A stretch of DNA of 64,000 nucleotides from contig JACQWY010000047.1 in NCBI GenBank assembly GCA_016209015.1, positions 49,290-113,289 of the forward strand, in the 5' to 3' direction. The notes below the pieces were generated by a model. It searched no databases, was not told where the DNA came from, and worked only from the letters and a program-made list of their open reading frames with translations. A program made the translations under genes and the position numbers. This document shows, in pieces, positions 9,029 through 16,155 of this stretch (within the stretch, counting starts at the first letter, position 1; the number at the start of each line of letters is the position of its first letter). The DNA is from Gammaproteobacteria bacterium. Lineage in GTDB: Bacteria > Pseudomonadota > Gammaproteobacteria > Ga0077536.

Positions 9029-9856
9029 TCAGTCCGCTTGGCGGCGGCGCGCGCAGCGCAGCGCGGCGAGGCCGAGACCCAGCAGCGCGAGGCTGCCCGG
9101 CTCCGGCACCGGCTGGTTCGTGCGGGCCGCCTGCAGGATCGGGTTGTCGGCGACGGCCAGCGGGAAGTCCGGGTCGCCCGTGCGACGGGTCATGTCCGTC
9201 CACGACGCCTGGTACGGCGCGGCCGTTTCGCCGAACGGCGAGACCAAGCCGAAACCGTCACGGAAATCGTCCGGCCAAATCGAGTCGCCGCCGCCGCAGC
9301 TGAACTCCGACGAGCCGCCTTCGCAGGCGCCGGTGTAGAAGTGCAGCACGTGGCTGACGGTATTGAACGGGTTGTTCGAGGCGCCGCCGTAGAGCGCGTC
9401 GAAGATGTCCTTCAGCGGATCCCCATCGGTCTGCCAGTCGGCAACGCCGTCCCAGCCGGTCGCGACATTCGCCTCACCGATCGTCTCGATGGCGTAGTTC
9501 CAGCCTTCGGGAACGATGACGTTCGTGATCTGCGAGGCATCGCTGCCGTCCGCCTGACCGTCGGTGCCCGTGCCGAAGTACGGCAGCTCCCAGTCGCGGA
9601 GGACTTCGATCACCGGCGCTTCGCGATTGACGGAATTCGAGGTGTTGCACACCCGGAAGTCGTAAGTGAACGTGCCGTTACCGTTGTCCGTGACCGCCGA
9701 GGTGACGGCCGAGGTGTGCGAACCGCTCACGCCCGGGCAACTCGGCAGCGGATCGGTCGCCACGATCGCGTGCGCGACGCCCGAGAAGGCCGTCAGTCCC
9801 AGCGCCCCGAAGAGGGCCAACGCCGAGACACGATTGTGATTGTTGAAGTGCTTCAT
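9029..9856 (-). CDS. PEP-CTERM sorting domain protein
   Basis: A 275-residue secreted protein. It has a signal peptide (about residues 1-30, ending AHA), a Cys-containing, Asp/Gly-rich middle of unknown fold, and the C-terminal signal VPEPGSLALLGLGLAALRC followed by RRR, the classic PEP-CTERM tag cut by exosortase. A strong ribosome site (AGGAGG) lies 9 bases before the ATG at 9856. The gene is monocistronic: a sigma-54-type promoter lies upstream and a rho-independent terminator downstream. It should be exported and processed at the envelope, and such proteins are tied to exopolysaccharide and floc or biofilm formation. The specific role is unknown. Confidence 0.9.
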   Translation of the reverse strand: MKHFNNHNRVSALALFGALGLTAFSGVAHAIVATDPLPSCPGVSGSHTSAVTSAVTDNGNGTFTYDFRVCNTSNSVNREAPVIEVLRDWELPYFGTGTDGQADGSDASQITNVIVPEGWNYAIETIGEANVATGWDGVADWQTDGDPLKDIFDALYGGASNNPFNTVSHVLHFYTGACEGGSSEFSCGGGDSIWPDDFRDGFGLVSPFGETAAPYQASWTDMTRRTGDPDFPLAVADNPILQAARTNQPVPEPGSLALLGLGLAALRCARRRQAD

Positions 9857-9929
9857 CGAAATTTTCCTCCTGGAACTGACGGCTCTGGACAGGCGCTCCC
9901 CACCTTGTCACGAGTGCTGCATGGCATTG

Positions 9930-9946
9930 AGCAACATCCGGGCCAG
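9930..9946 (-). promoter_or_regulatory. sigma-54 (-24/-12) promoter of the PEP-CTERM gene
   Basis: On the minus strand the sequence reads CTGGCCCGGATGTTGCT. It contains the invariant GG and GC dinucleotides separated by exactly 10 bases and matches the consensus TGGCAC-N5-TTGCW at all but one position. It lies about 74 bases upstream of the PEP-CTERM ATG. In floc-forming bacteria PEP-CTERM genes are controlled by RpoN with the PrsK/PrsR two-component system, which fits. Confidence 0.75.
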
Positions 9947-10010
9947 GAAACCTAATCCCCGCATTTTCCAGGGGTTTGGGAGCGCGGAGGCGTCGAGCTC
10001 CGCAGCTCGT

Positions 10011-10126
10011 TGTAAAAATTACCGACAGGGGCCCGGCGGGACGAATGTGACGGAAGTCCGCGGGCTGGCGTAAGTGCTTGATGCTCGATTGCGAAGCGGT
10101 GCCGCGCGCTGTAAAAAAACTGGACG
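10011..10126. promoter_or_regulatory. pair of TGTAAAAA...GAC upstream repeats (candidate enhancer sites)
   Basis: Two similar 17-mers in the same orientation, TGTAAAAATTACCGACA (10011-10027) and TGTAAAAAAACTGGACG (10110-10126), stand about 65 and 165 bases upstream of the sigma-54 promoter. That is the usual distance for binding sites of an enhancer-binding protein such as PrsR. The second copy begins four bases past the end of the SoxYZ-like gene. The binding protein is inferred. Confidence 0.5.
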
Positions 10127-10130
10127 CGGC

Positions 10131-10931
10131 TCAGGAATGGCCGGGCAGCGCGATCGTCTCCGTCCAGGTCTTGCCTTTCGAATCCGAGACTTCGGCGGTC
10201 AGGTGCTTGTGAGGCGTCGCGCCGACGAAGAACCGGAAGCTCGGGTCCTCGCTGATCGCGATCCCGGTCTCGGCCGTCAGCAGCGGCGTGCCGTCGGCGC
10301 TGATCTTCACGGTCTTCACGTAATGCGCCGGACGCACGGCGTAGATCCGATAGTCCATCTGCATGCCGGTGATGTTCGGATGCTTGATCTGGAGCTGCGC
10401 GACGAGCCCGCCGTCCGCCTCGTCGGGCGGCGCGCCGAGCGTCTTCAACTGCATCGTGCCGAGGTGCGACATCGCGCGATCGTAGTCCGTCGCGAGCGGC
10501 GCGGCACAGCCGCCGGCGGCCTTCACGAAATTCGCGACCATGTGGTGCTCGCCGTTGTTCATGACCGCGACGGCGCGCACGTTCGTGTACTTGTCGATGC
10601 GCGCCCGCAGCGCGAGGTCGGCGCGCCCGACGGCCGGCGTGAACGTGAAGCGGCCGACGAGCGGTTCGGGATTGTTGTCGACGAAGAGGTAGATCGTCTC
10701 GATGTAGCGCTCCGGCGTCTGCGGGACGAGCGCCTTGATGCGGACCGGCGTCATCGCGGCGTCCTCGGCGCGATAGGGCGTCACGAGATCGATGACCTGC
10801 TTGTCTTCCGCGATCGTCTTGTCGGGGAAATAGTGCGGCTTCAGGAGCGTCGCCCAGACGTCGACCGGCGACTGCTCGGCGCGCACGGCGGTCATGGCGA
10901 AGGCGACGAGCAGGGTCAGGAGCATTTTCAC
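10131..10931 (-). CDS. fused SoxY-SoxZ-like sulfur/carrier protein
   Basis: A 266-residue exported protein of the quinoprotein dehydrogenase-associated SoxYZ-like type. It has a signal peptide (MLLTLLVAFAMTAVRA), a SoxY-like domain ending in AAGGCAAP, whose single Cys corresponds to the substrate-bearing Cys of SoxY, and then a SoxZ-like immunoglobulin-fold domain (about residues 175-266). In Sox systems the Cys carries thiosulfate-derived sulfur. In this fused subgroup the cargo is not known. The GTG start at 10931 has GGAGG 7 bases upstream; the ATG at 10925 is less well placed. Only 2 bases separate it from the cupin gene stop. No quinoprotein dehydrogenase gene is adjacent, which is unusual for the family. 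Confidence 0.8.
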   Translation of the reverse strand: MKMLLTLLVAFAMTAVRAEQSPVDVWATLLKPHYFPDKTIAEDKQVIDLVTPYRAEDAAMTPVRIKALVPQTPERYIETIYLFVDNNPEPLVGRFTFTPAVGRADLALRARIDKYTNVRAVAVMNNGEHHMVANFVKAAGGCAAPLATDYDRAMSHLGTMQLKTLGAPPDEADGGLVAQLQIKHPNITGMQMDYRIYAVRPAHYVKTVKISADGTPLLTAETGIAISEDPSFRFFVGATPHKHLTAEVSDSKGKTWTETIALPGHS

Positions 10932-10933
10932 GT

Positions 10934-11392
10934 TCAGTCCTCCGCGGCGTCGAGGAAGGCGGCGACCGCGGGCACCGTCGTGAGCGCGCACAGATCCTCC
11001 GCGCCCGGCAGCTCCGGCCGGTCGCGTTCGCGGTTCACCATGCAGAGGAAGCCGAGCGGTTCGGGGCCACCGGCGCGGAATTGATGCCAGGTGCGCGCGG
11101 GCACGGTCACGAGATCCTGGGGACCGACTTCGCGCACCGTCGTGCCGAGGAGACACCGGCCCGCGCCCCGCACGACGACGACGGCGTGCACGTGCTCGTG
11201 GCGTTCGAGCGTGGTGTGGCCGCCCGGTGCGACCTCGAAATAACGGAGCTGACAGCCGAGCTCGACCTCGTCGAACAGCACCTGCCGCGTGACGTTCAGA
11301 AACGGCGCCGAGCCGTCCTGCTTGTACTCGAGCACGGACACTCGATCCCAGCGGAACGGCGCGGTCTGGCGGCGCAGGAGGTCTTCTCTCAT
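10934..11392 (-). CDS. cupin domain protein
   Basis: A 152-residue single-domain cupin. Motif 1 is visible as FEVAPGGHTTLERHEHVHAV (the G-x5-H-x-H-x3,4-E pattern with candidate metal-binding His residues) and motif 2 as GPQDLVTVPARTWHQFRA (G-x5-P-x-G-like with the last His). It is therefore likely a metal-binding cupin, either a small dioxygenase or isomerase or a binding or regulatory protein. The ATG at 11392 is used. It is the middle gene of a tight three-gene operon, 10 bases after the RuBisCO-like gene and 2 bases before the SoxYZ-like gene. The reaction cannot be assigned from sequence. Confidence 0.75.
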   Translation of the reverse strand: MREDLLRRQTAPFRWDRVSVLEYKQDGSAPFLNVTRQVLFDEVELGCQLRYFEVAPGGHTTLERHEHVHAVVVVRGAGRCLLGTTVREVGPQDLVTVPARTWHQFRAGGPEPLGFLCMVNRERDRPELPGAEDLCALTTVPAVAAFLDAAED

Positions 11393-11402
11393 CACTCGAT
11401 AC

Positions 11403-12506
11403 TCACGTGGCGGATGGGCCATGCGCCGCGACGGTGGCGACGAATTCGCGGCTGCGTTCGAACAGTTCGTCCCCGGCGGACAACAGCGCACCGCCGATGA
11501 GCAGCATGGTATCGCGTCCGTAGAGCGCGAGCATCTCCGGGACGCGCGCGACGTTCATGCCGCCCGCCGGCACCGGCAGACAGGCCCGGAGGTGACCGTG
11601 CGGCGCGCGCGCCCCATCAGTCAGCTCGACGCAGAGCTCGCGGCTGTAGCTGAAGCGGCCGCCGTAGTTCGGGAAGATCGTCGCGTCCGCGCCGCACAGC
11701 CGGAACAGCCGCCCGCAGAGGAGCGGCGGATGGATGCGCGAGACGCCACCGAGCGCGGGATGCGCGATCACGGGAACCTCGATCGCCGCGACGAGCTCCG
11801 CGAACGTCGGCAGGCCCATCACCATCGGCGCGGCGAGCAGCGCGCCGACGCCCTCGTCGCGCGCGATCCGCACCTGCTCGGCGAGCTGTCGCGGCCCGCC
11901 CGAGAGGCTCGGTGCATAGACGGCGCGGCGCCCGGTTTCGCGATTCGCGGCGGCCACCGCACGCTGACAGGCCGCGACGCGCGCCGCGAACGGCGCATAG
12001 CGCTGGTTCGCGATGCCGTGATCGTCTTTGATGACGTCGAGCCCCGCGCGCGCGAACGTCCCGGCGAGCGCGGCGAGCTCGGAAGGCGGCAGGCCCTGAG
12101 GCTTCAGCGCCGTGCAGGTCAGCGCGCGGCCGTGTGCGTCGAGGCGCTCACGCAGGCCCGCGATGCCGAAGCGCGGTCCGGGGAACGCGCCGAGCAGCGC
12201 CGGCGGCAGCGCGACGTCGACGAGTTGGACGTCGTCCTGCAACGAGCAATTGCCGAAGAGCATGTTCATGAGCTGGCCGATCTCCGAGCCGGTCGTCTCG
12301 ACCGCGAGCTCGAGCGCGACGCGAAAGCCGCCGGCGGGCAACGGCGCGACGTCGGCGACGCGCGCGACGATTTCCTCGCGCACGTAATCCGAGCGCACGG
12401 CGGCGAGCGGCATCTCGATGCTCTGCTCGAGCGCGAGCGCCGCGGCGCGCGCCGCGACGTCGGCCGGCGAGGCCGCGAGGTGATAGAGGACAGTCAGGCA
12501 ATCCAC
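11403..12506 (-). CDS. RuBisCO-like protein (form IV large-subunit homologue)
   Basis: A 367-residue homologue of the RuBisCO large subunit that cannot be a normal carboxylase. The frame of the active site is there: Glu31 (EQSIEMP), Asn86 (FGN), Lys135 in ALKPQG, Lys160 in GLDVIKDDH (the carbamylated Lys), Asp162, and the phosphate-binding Gly pair in LLIGGALL. However, the Glu of the KDDE motif is His163, the second Lys of KPK is Gln, and the loop-6 Lys is not evident. These changes are typical of form IV proteins, which catalyse enolisations or decarboxylations on other sugars or sulfur compounds (MtnW, apiose-pathway enzymes). A GTG start at 12506 gives the usual N-terminus. It heads an operon with a cupin and a SoxYZ-like protein, opposite a TauD-type gene. 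Confidence 0.88.
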   Translation of the reverse strand: MDCLTVLYHLAASPADVAARAAALALEQSIEMPLAAVRSDYVREEIVARVADVAPLPAGGFRVALELAVETTGSEIGQLMNMLFGNCSLQDDVQLVDVALPPALLGAFPGPRFGIAGLRERLDAHGRALTCTALKPQGLPPSELAALAGTFARAGLDVIKDDHGIANQRYAPFAARVAACQRAVAAANRETGRRAVYAPSLSGGPRQLAEQVRIARDEGVGALLAAPMVMGLPTFAELVAAIEVPVIAHPALGGVSRIHPPLLCGRLFRLCGADATIFPNYGGRFSYSRELCVELTDGARAPHGHLRACLPVPAGGMNVARVPEMLALYGRDTMLLIGGALLSAGDELFERSREFVATVAAHGPSAT

Positions 12507-12643
12507 GGGTGCGTGCCGGTTCGAAGGGGAGCGACATGATAGCGGATCCGCGCTCCGGGGCCGTCGGCCGATGTCGGCCCAGAGGACGAGCGGTTATGAT
12601 CCGGCGCAGCACACCGTCGTGCCGCCGCCGGGGAGGGACGCTC

Positions 12644-13471
12644 GTGACCATCACCGTCAAACCGCTCGATGCGCCGCTCGGCGCCGAAGTGTTCGGCGTC
12701 GATCCCACGCGGCCGCTCACCGAGGCGGAGTTCGCGATCATCGAGAACGCGATGCTCGAGCACCTCGCGATCGTGATCTCCGATCTGCCCGAGAACCTCG
12801 ACTGGCTGCTCGGCCTCGGCCGGCGCTGCGGGCCGCTCGTGCCGCACGTGCTGTCGCAATACCATCACCCCTGTACGAGCGACATCTCGATCATCGCCTC
12901 GAACATGGACAGCGCCGAATCACGGCGCACCGCGAAACCCGCGGGTGCTTTCTGGCATTCGGACCTCTCCTACACCGCGAAACCGTCGGACGCGATCTTC
13001 CTCTACTCGACGATCATCCCGGACGACGGCGGCGAGACGGACGCGGCGAACATGTATCTGGCCTACGACACGCTGCCGGCCGCGACGAAGGCGCGCATCG
13101 CGGATCTGCGCGCCGTGCACCGCTACGGGTGGAACGGCGGCGGCGCGATCGTCGAGCTCACCCCCGAGCAGCGCGCGCGATATCCGGACGTCGTGCACCC
13201 GGTGGTGCGCGTCCACCCGCGCACGGGCCGCAAGTGTCTGTTTGTGAGTCCGGGTTACACGATGTGCATCGTCGGCATGCGGCAGGACGAGAGCGAGGGG
13301 CTTCTCGAGGAGCTCTTCGCGCACCAATTGCGCCCCGAGTTCAAGTACACCCACCGCTGGCAGGTGAACCAGCTCGTCGGCCTCGACAACCGCCCGACGA
13401 TCCACCGCGCCGTCGCGGGCTACACGAAACCGCGACGCATGCTGCGCATGATCGTCAACGGCACGGAATGA
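12644..13471 (+). CDS. TauD/TfdA family Fe(II)/2-oxoglutarate dioxygenase
   Basis: A 275-residue non-heme iron dioxygenase of the TauD/TfdA family. The metal triad is visible: His and Asp in FWHSDLSY (about residues 105-112) and the distal His in NRPTIHRAVAGY (about 252). The 2-oxoglutarate-binding Arg follows in RRMLRMIV. The GTG start at 12644 is preceded by GGAGG at 7 bases. Known members hydroxylate taurine, alkylsulfates, phenoxyacetates or sugar-like acids, and the substrate here is unknown. It is divergent from the RuBisCO-like operon across 137 bases, a layout that often signals shared regulation. REP repeats follow the stop immediately. Confidence 0.85.
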   Translation: MTITVKPLDAPLGAEVFGVDPTRPLTEAEFAIIENAMLEHLAIVISDLPENLDWLLGLGRRCGPLVPHVLSQYHHPCTSDISIIASNMDSAESRRTAKPAGAFWHSDLSYTAKPSDAIFLYSTIIPDDGGETDAANMYLAYDTLPAATKARIADLRAVHRYGWNGGGAIVELTPEQRARYPDVVHPVVRVHPRTGRKCLFVSPGYTMCIVGMRQDESEGLLEELFAHQLRPEFKYTHRWQVNQLVGLDNRPTIHRAVAGYTKPRRMLRMIVNGTE

Positions 13472-13475
13472 CTTG

Positions 13476-13569
13476 CCCACAGGGGTCGGAGGGACTTTTC
13501 CCGATCTGCCGACTTATGCACAGGGGTCGGAGGGACTTTTCGAAAAGTCCCTCCGACCCCTGTTGATAA
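13476..13569. repeat. left REP cluster with a perfect 42-bp palindrome
   Basis: Three copies of a unit with core GGGGTCGGAGGGACTTTT: direct at 13476-13500 and 13519-13541, inverted at 13541-13569. The last two abut head to head and form a perfect 42-bp palindrome (13521-13562). The same unit recurs inverted at 15718-15795 beside the REP-associated transposase, so these are its likely cognate REP sequences. Confidence 0.85.
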
Positions 13570-13593
13570 CCCGGGACCACACGAGAGGTAGTG

Positions 13594-14130
13594 ATGATTT
13601 ATCAGCTGGACGATCGGCGCGTGCGTGCCGAGGGCGAGTACTGGGTCGCGGACTGCGCGACGCTGATCGGCGCGGTGCTCCTGAAGCACGAAGCGAGTGT
13701 TTGGTTCAACGCGGTACTGCGCGGCGACAACGAGCTCATCACCGTCGGCGAGGGTTCGAACGTACAGGAGTGCGCCGTGCTGCACACCGATCCCGGCTGC
13801 CCGCTCGTCATCGGCCGCAAGGTCACGGTCGGCCACCAGGTCACGCTGCATGGCTGCACGGTCGGCGACAACACGCTCATCGGCATCAACGCCGTCGTGC
13901 TCAATCGCGCGCGCATCGGTCGCAACTGCCTCATCGGCGCGAACGCGCTCGTCCCCGAGGGCAAGGACATCCCGGACAACAGCCTCGTCGTCGGATCGCC
14001 GGGCAAGGTCGCGCGTGTGCTGACGGAAGATCAAATCGCCGGGCTCACGCGCTCGGCCGACGGCTACATCGCCCGCTGGCGCCGCTATCGCGCAGGGCTC
14101 GCCGTGCAGCCCGCGATCGACCCGGCATGA
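13594..14130 (+). CDS. gamma-class carbonic anhydrase-like protein
   Basis: A 178-residue left-handed beta-helix protein of the YrdA/gamma carbonic anhydrase family, built from hexapeptide repeats (LVIGRKVTVGHQV, NTLIGINAVV and similar). The three metal-binding His residues are present at about 64 (LHTD), 81 (GHQV) and 86 (LHGC). The ATG at 13594 has GAGAGG 5 bases upstream; a GTG three bases earlier is less likely. Family members hydrate CO2 or are non-catalytic paralogues, and the sequence does not decide which. Its stop overlaps an ATG of the next gene. It sits just inside the left REP cluster. Confidence 0.9.
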   Translation: MIYQLDDRRVRAEGEYWVADCATLIGAVLLKHEASVWFNAVLRGDNELITVGEGSNVQECAVLHTDPGCPLVIGRKVTVGHQVTLHGCTVGDNTLIGINAVVLNRARIGRNCLIGANALVPEGKDIPDNSLVVGSPGKVARVLTEDQIAGLTRSADGYIARWRRYRAGLAVQPAIDPA

Positions 14131-14150
14131 CGACGACAGGAAAGGCAGAC

Positions 14151-14969
14151 ATGCTCGAACTCGACACCCTCCTCCTCTCCCTCGACGAGCGCGGCGTCGC
14201 GCGCCTCGAGCTCAATCGCCCGGCGAAAGCGAACGCTGCCGACGGCCTCGTGTGGAAGGAGCTCGGTCAGGCCTTTGCCTGGCTCGACGCCACGCCCGCG
14301 GCGCGTGTCGGCATCCTGGGCGGGCGCGGCAAGCATTTCTGCGCGGGCATCGATCTCGCGTTTCTCGCTGCGCTGAAGGCCGAGGTCCTGCCGCTGCCCG
14401 ACGGCCATCGCCAGGAGCGGCTGCGCGCCATCATCGGCGGGCTGCAGGGCGCGGTGAGCGCGATCGAGCGCTGCCGCAAGCCCGTGATCGTGGCGATCCA
14501 GGGTGCGTGTCTCGGCGGCGCCATCGACATCGTCACGGCCTGCGATCTGCGCTACGCGACGCGCGAAGCGCGCTTCGCGGTGAAGGAGATCGATCTCGCG
14601 ATCGTCGCGGACCTCGGCACGCTGCAACGCCTGCCGCGCCTCGTCGGCGAGGGCCGTGCGCGGGAGCTCGCGCTCACGGGTCGCGAATTCGACGGCGAGG
14701 AAGCGTTCGCGATGGGCCTCGTCAGCGCCATCTACACGACGACGAGCGCGCTCGATGAAGCCGTCGACGCCGTTGCCGCGGGCCTCGCGGCGAAATCCCC
14801 GCTCGCGCTCCGCGGCACGAAGGAAGTCCTGAACTACAGCCGCGATCACGACGTCGTCGCGGGCCTCGCCGAAGTCGCCGCACGCAACGCGAGCCTGCTC
14901 CTCGCCCCCGACGTCGAGGAAGCGATCGCAGCCCAACTCGAACGCCGGCCCGCGCGTTATCCGGACTGA
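14151..14969 (+). CDS. crotonase family protein, delta3,5-delta2,4-dienoyl-CoA isomerase type
   Basis: A 272-residue enoyl-CoA hydratase/isomerase family protein likely to act in degradation of unsaturated fatty acids. The oxyanion-hole segments are HFCAGIDLAFL (about 62-72) and QGACLGGAIDIV (about 117-128). The segment FAVKEIDLAIVADLGTLQRL carries Glu146 and Asp154, the acid pair characteristic of dienoyl-CoA isomerases rather than hydratases. The ATG at 14151 follows an AGGAAAGG ribosome site; an upstream ATG at 14127 overlaps the carbonic anhydrase stop but lacks one. Downstream, the transposase stop lies 1 base away on the opposite strand. Confidence 0.85.
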   Translation: MLELDTLLLSLDERGVARLELNRPAKANAADGLVWKELGQAFAWLDATPAARVGILGGRGKHFCAGIDLAFLAALKAEVLPLPDGHRQERLRAIIGGLQGAVSAIERCRKPVIVAIQGACLGGAIDIVTACDLRYATREARFAVKEIDLAIVADLGTLQRLPRLVGEGRARELALTGREFDGEEAFAMGLVSAIYTTTSALDEAVDAVAAGLAAKSPLALRGTKEVLNYSRDHDVVAGLAEVAARNASLLLAPDVEEAIAAQLERRPARYPD

Positions 14970-14970
14970 A

Positions 14971-15687
14971 TCAGCCGGCGGCGTCGCCGTGCGCGTCATC
15001 CGCGCGGCGCCCCCGTGGCCGGCCGGTGCGAAGGTGGCCGATCGGCCGCGCGAGCAGTTGGCCGATGCGCGTGACGAAATCGGCTTCGCCGAGCGGATGC
15101 GAGTAGACGAGCCGCCTCCTGATCTCGTCCTCCATCCGGGGATCGTCGCTCCCCATCACCGCCACGTAGTGCTCCGCGCGCTCGGAGGCGGTTCGCCCGA
15201 GACCGCTGTAGACCGCGTGCTCGGTCACGAGCGGGTCCGGCGCGAGGCCGGCGTGATGCGCGTAGCTCGACCACGCGTATTCCGCCGGCGTCGCGACGAT
15301 GCCGGCTCGCACCGGATTGCGCTCGACGTAGCGCAGCGTGGCGATCAGGTAGCGATCGGTGTCGACGACGCTGCCCTTGTGCCGGCCTTCCCAGGCGGTG
15401 CCCGACCGCTCGTAGCGCCGGTTGAGATATTGCGCGTAGCGCTGGCCGACGAGTTGCAGCAGCCGCGAGACGGCGCCGTCGCGCGCCGGCGTCAGCACGA
15501 GATGGACGTGATTCGTCATCAGCACGTAGCCGTGGAGCGCGACGTCGCAGCGCGGCAGGGCGAGCGCGAGATAGTGCAGATACGTGTGGTGATCGTCCTC
15601 GCTGAAGAAGCACGCCGTGCGATTGTGGCCGCGCTGCACGACGTGTACCGGCCAGGCCGGCGGATAGAGTCTCGGTTTCCTCGGCAT
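14971..15687 (-). CDS. REP-associated tyrosine transposase (RAYT, IS200/IS605 Y1 type)
   Basis: A 238-residue Y1 transposase that nicks and joins single-stranded DNA at REP sequences. The HUH metal motif is MTNHVHLVL (His60 and His62). A Tyr cluster at 84-92 (RYAQYLNRRY) holds the likely nucleophile, and the family signature WEGRHKGSVVDTDRYL and ERNPVRAGIV follow. The ATG at 15687 has a GGGAGGGG ribosome site about 8 bases upstream. The upstream region contains two REP units (15718-15795) and three more lie at 13476-13569. RAYTs are usually single copy and domesticated, and generate dispersed REPs. The gene looks intact. Confidence 0.92.
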   Translation of the reverse strand: MPRKPRLYPPAWPVHVVQRGHNRTACFFSEDDHHTYLHYLALALPRCDVALHGYVLMTNHVHLVLTPARDGAVSRLLQLVGQRYAQYLNRRYERSGTAWEGRHKGSVVDTDRYLIATLRYVERNPVRAGIVATPAEYAWSSYAHHAGLAPDPLVTEHAVYSGLGRTASERAEHYVAVMGSDDPRMEDEIRRRLVYSHPLGEADFVTRIGQLLARPIGHLRTGRPRGRRADDAHGDAAG

Positions 15688-15717
15688 GATTTCGCCCCTC
15701 CCTGGGCTGTGGTCACT

Positions 15718-15795
15718 GAAAAATCCCTCCGACCCCTGTGGGTAAGTCGCATCTCGCGGGCGGCGGCGGAAAAGTCCCTCCGACCCCGGTTGATA
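15718..15795. repeat. right REP pair upstream of the transposase
   Basis: Two REP units in inverted orientation relative to the first left-hand unit: 15718-15745 (core with a one-base change, AAAATCCCTCCGACCCC) and 15769-15795 (AAAAGTCCCTCCGACCCC followed by a GTTGATAA tail). They lie 30 to 110 bases upstream of the transposase start. Together with the left cluster they bracket a 2.3-kb segment. Confidence 0.82.
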
Positions 15796-15863
15796 ACTCT
15801 GGAAATGGCGGCGTCGAGCCTCTACCATCCGGGCTCACGACACACACCCGGCAGGAGACCACG

Positions 15864-16109
15864 ATGCCCTCTTTCGACTTTCACTGCGCCGCCAACGGCG
15901 AAACGCACGAAGTATTCCTGCGCATGGGTGAGACCCTGAAGACCTGGGGCGAGCTCTGCGCGAAGCTCGGGCGCGAGGCCGGTGACACGCCGGCCGACGC
16001 CCCGATCGAGAAGATGTTCACGAGCGCCTGGGTCATCGACAAGGACCGGCTCGGCAGCGGCGCGAAGCCGCTCGACTTCAGCTTCACCGGCAAATCGACG
16101 TTCGAATAG
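15864..16109 (+). CDS. small conserved-looking protein of unknown function
   Basis: An 81-residue soluble protein with a clear ribosome site (AGGAG, 6 bases before the ATG at 15864). The N-terminus (MPSFDFHC) is faintly like FmdB-type zinc ribbons, but only two Cys residues are present (about 8 and 32), too few for a ribbon. The rest is mixed alpha/beta with a Lys/Gly-rich end (LDFSFTGKSTFE). I do not recognise it. It lies alone between the right REP pair and the convergent ABC exporter gene. Confidence 0.6.
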   Translation: MPSFDFHCAANGETHEVFLRMGETLKTWGELCAKLGREAGDTPADAPIEKMFTSAWVIDKDRLGSGAKPLDFSFTGKSTFE

Positions 16110-16128
16110 GCCCGCCTCTCCGCACCGT

Positions 16129-16155
16129 GCGGCCGGCGTCTCACGCGCCGGCCGC
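16129..16155. terminator. hairpin between convergent genes
   Basis: A perfect 10-bp GC stem (GCGGCCGGCG at 16129-16138 with its complement at 16146-16155) and a 7-base loop lie between the small protein gene and the end of the ABC exporter gene, overlapping the latter's last codons. There is no T-run, so termination is only likely. Confidence 0.4.

Noticed and set aside
13476..13569. CRISPR-like array
   Set aside because: Only three units, partly inverted and without regular spacers. They match REP units near a RAYT, and no cas genes are present.
14971..15828. A longer N-terminus for the transposase
   Set aside because: The extra residues come from translating the REP units (GSEGLF, GSEGFF) and a good ribosome site supports the start at 15687.
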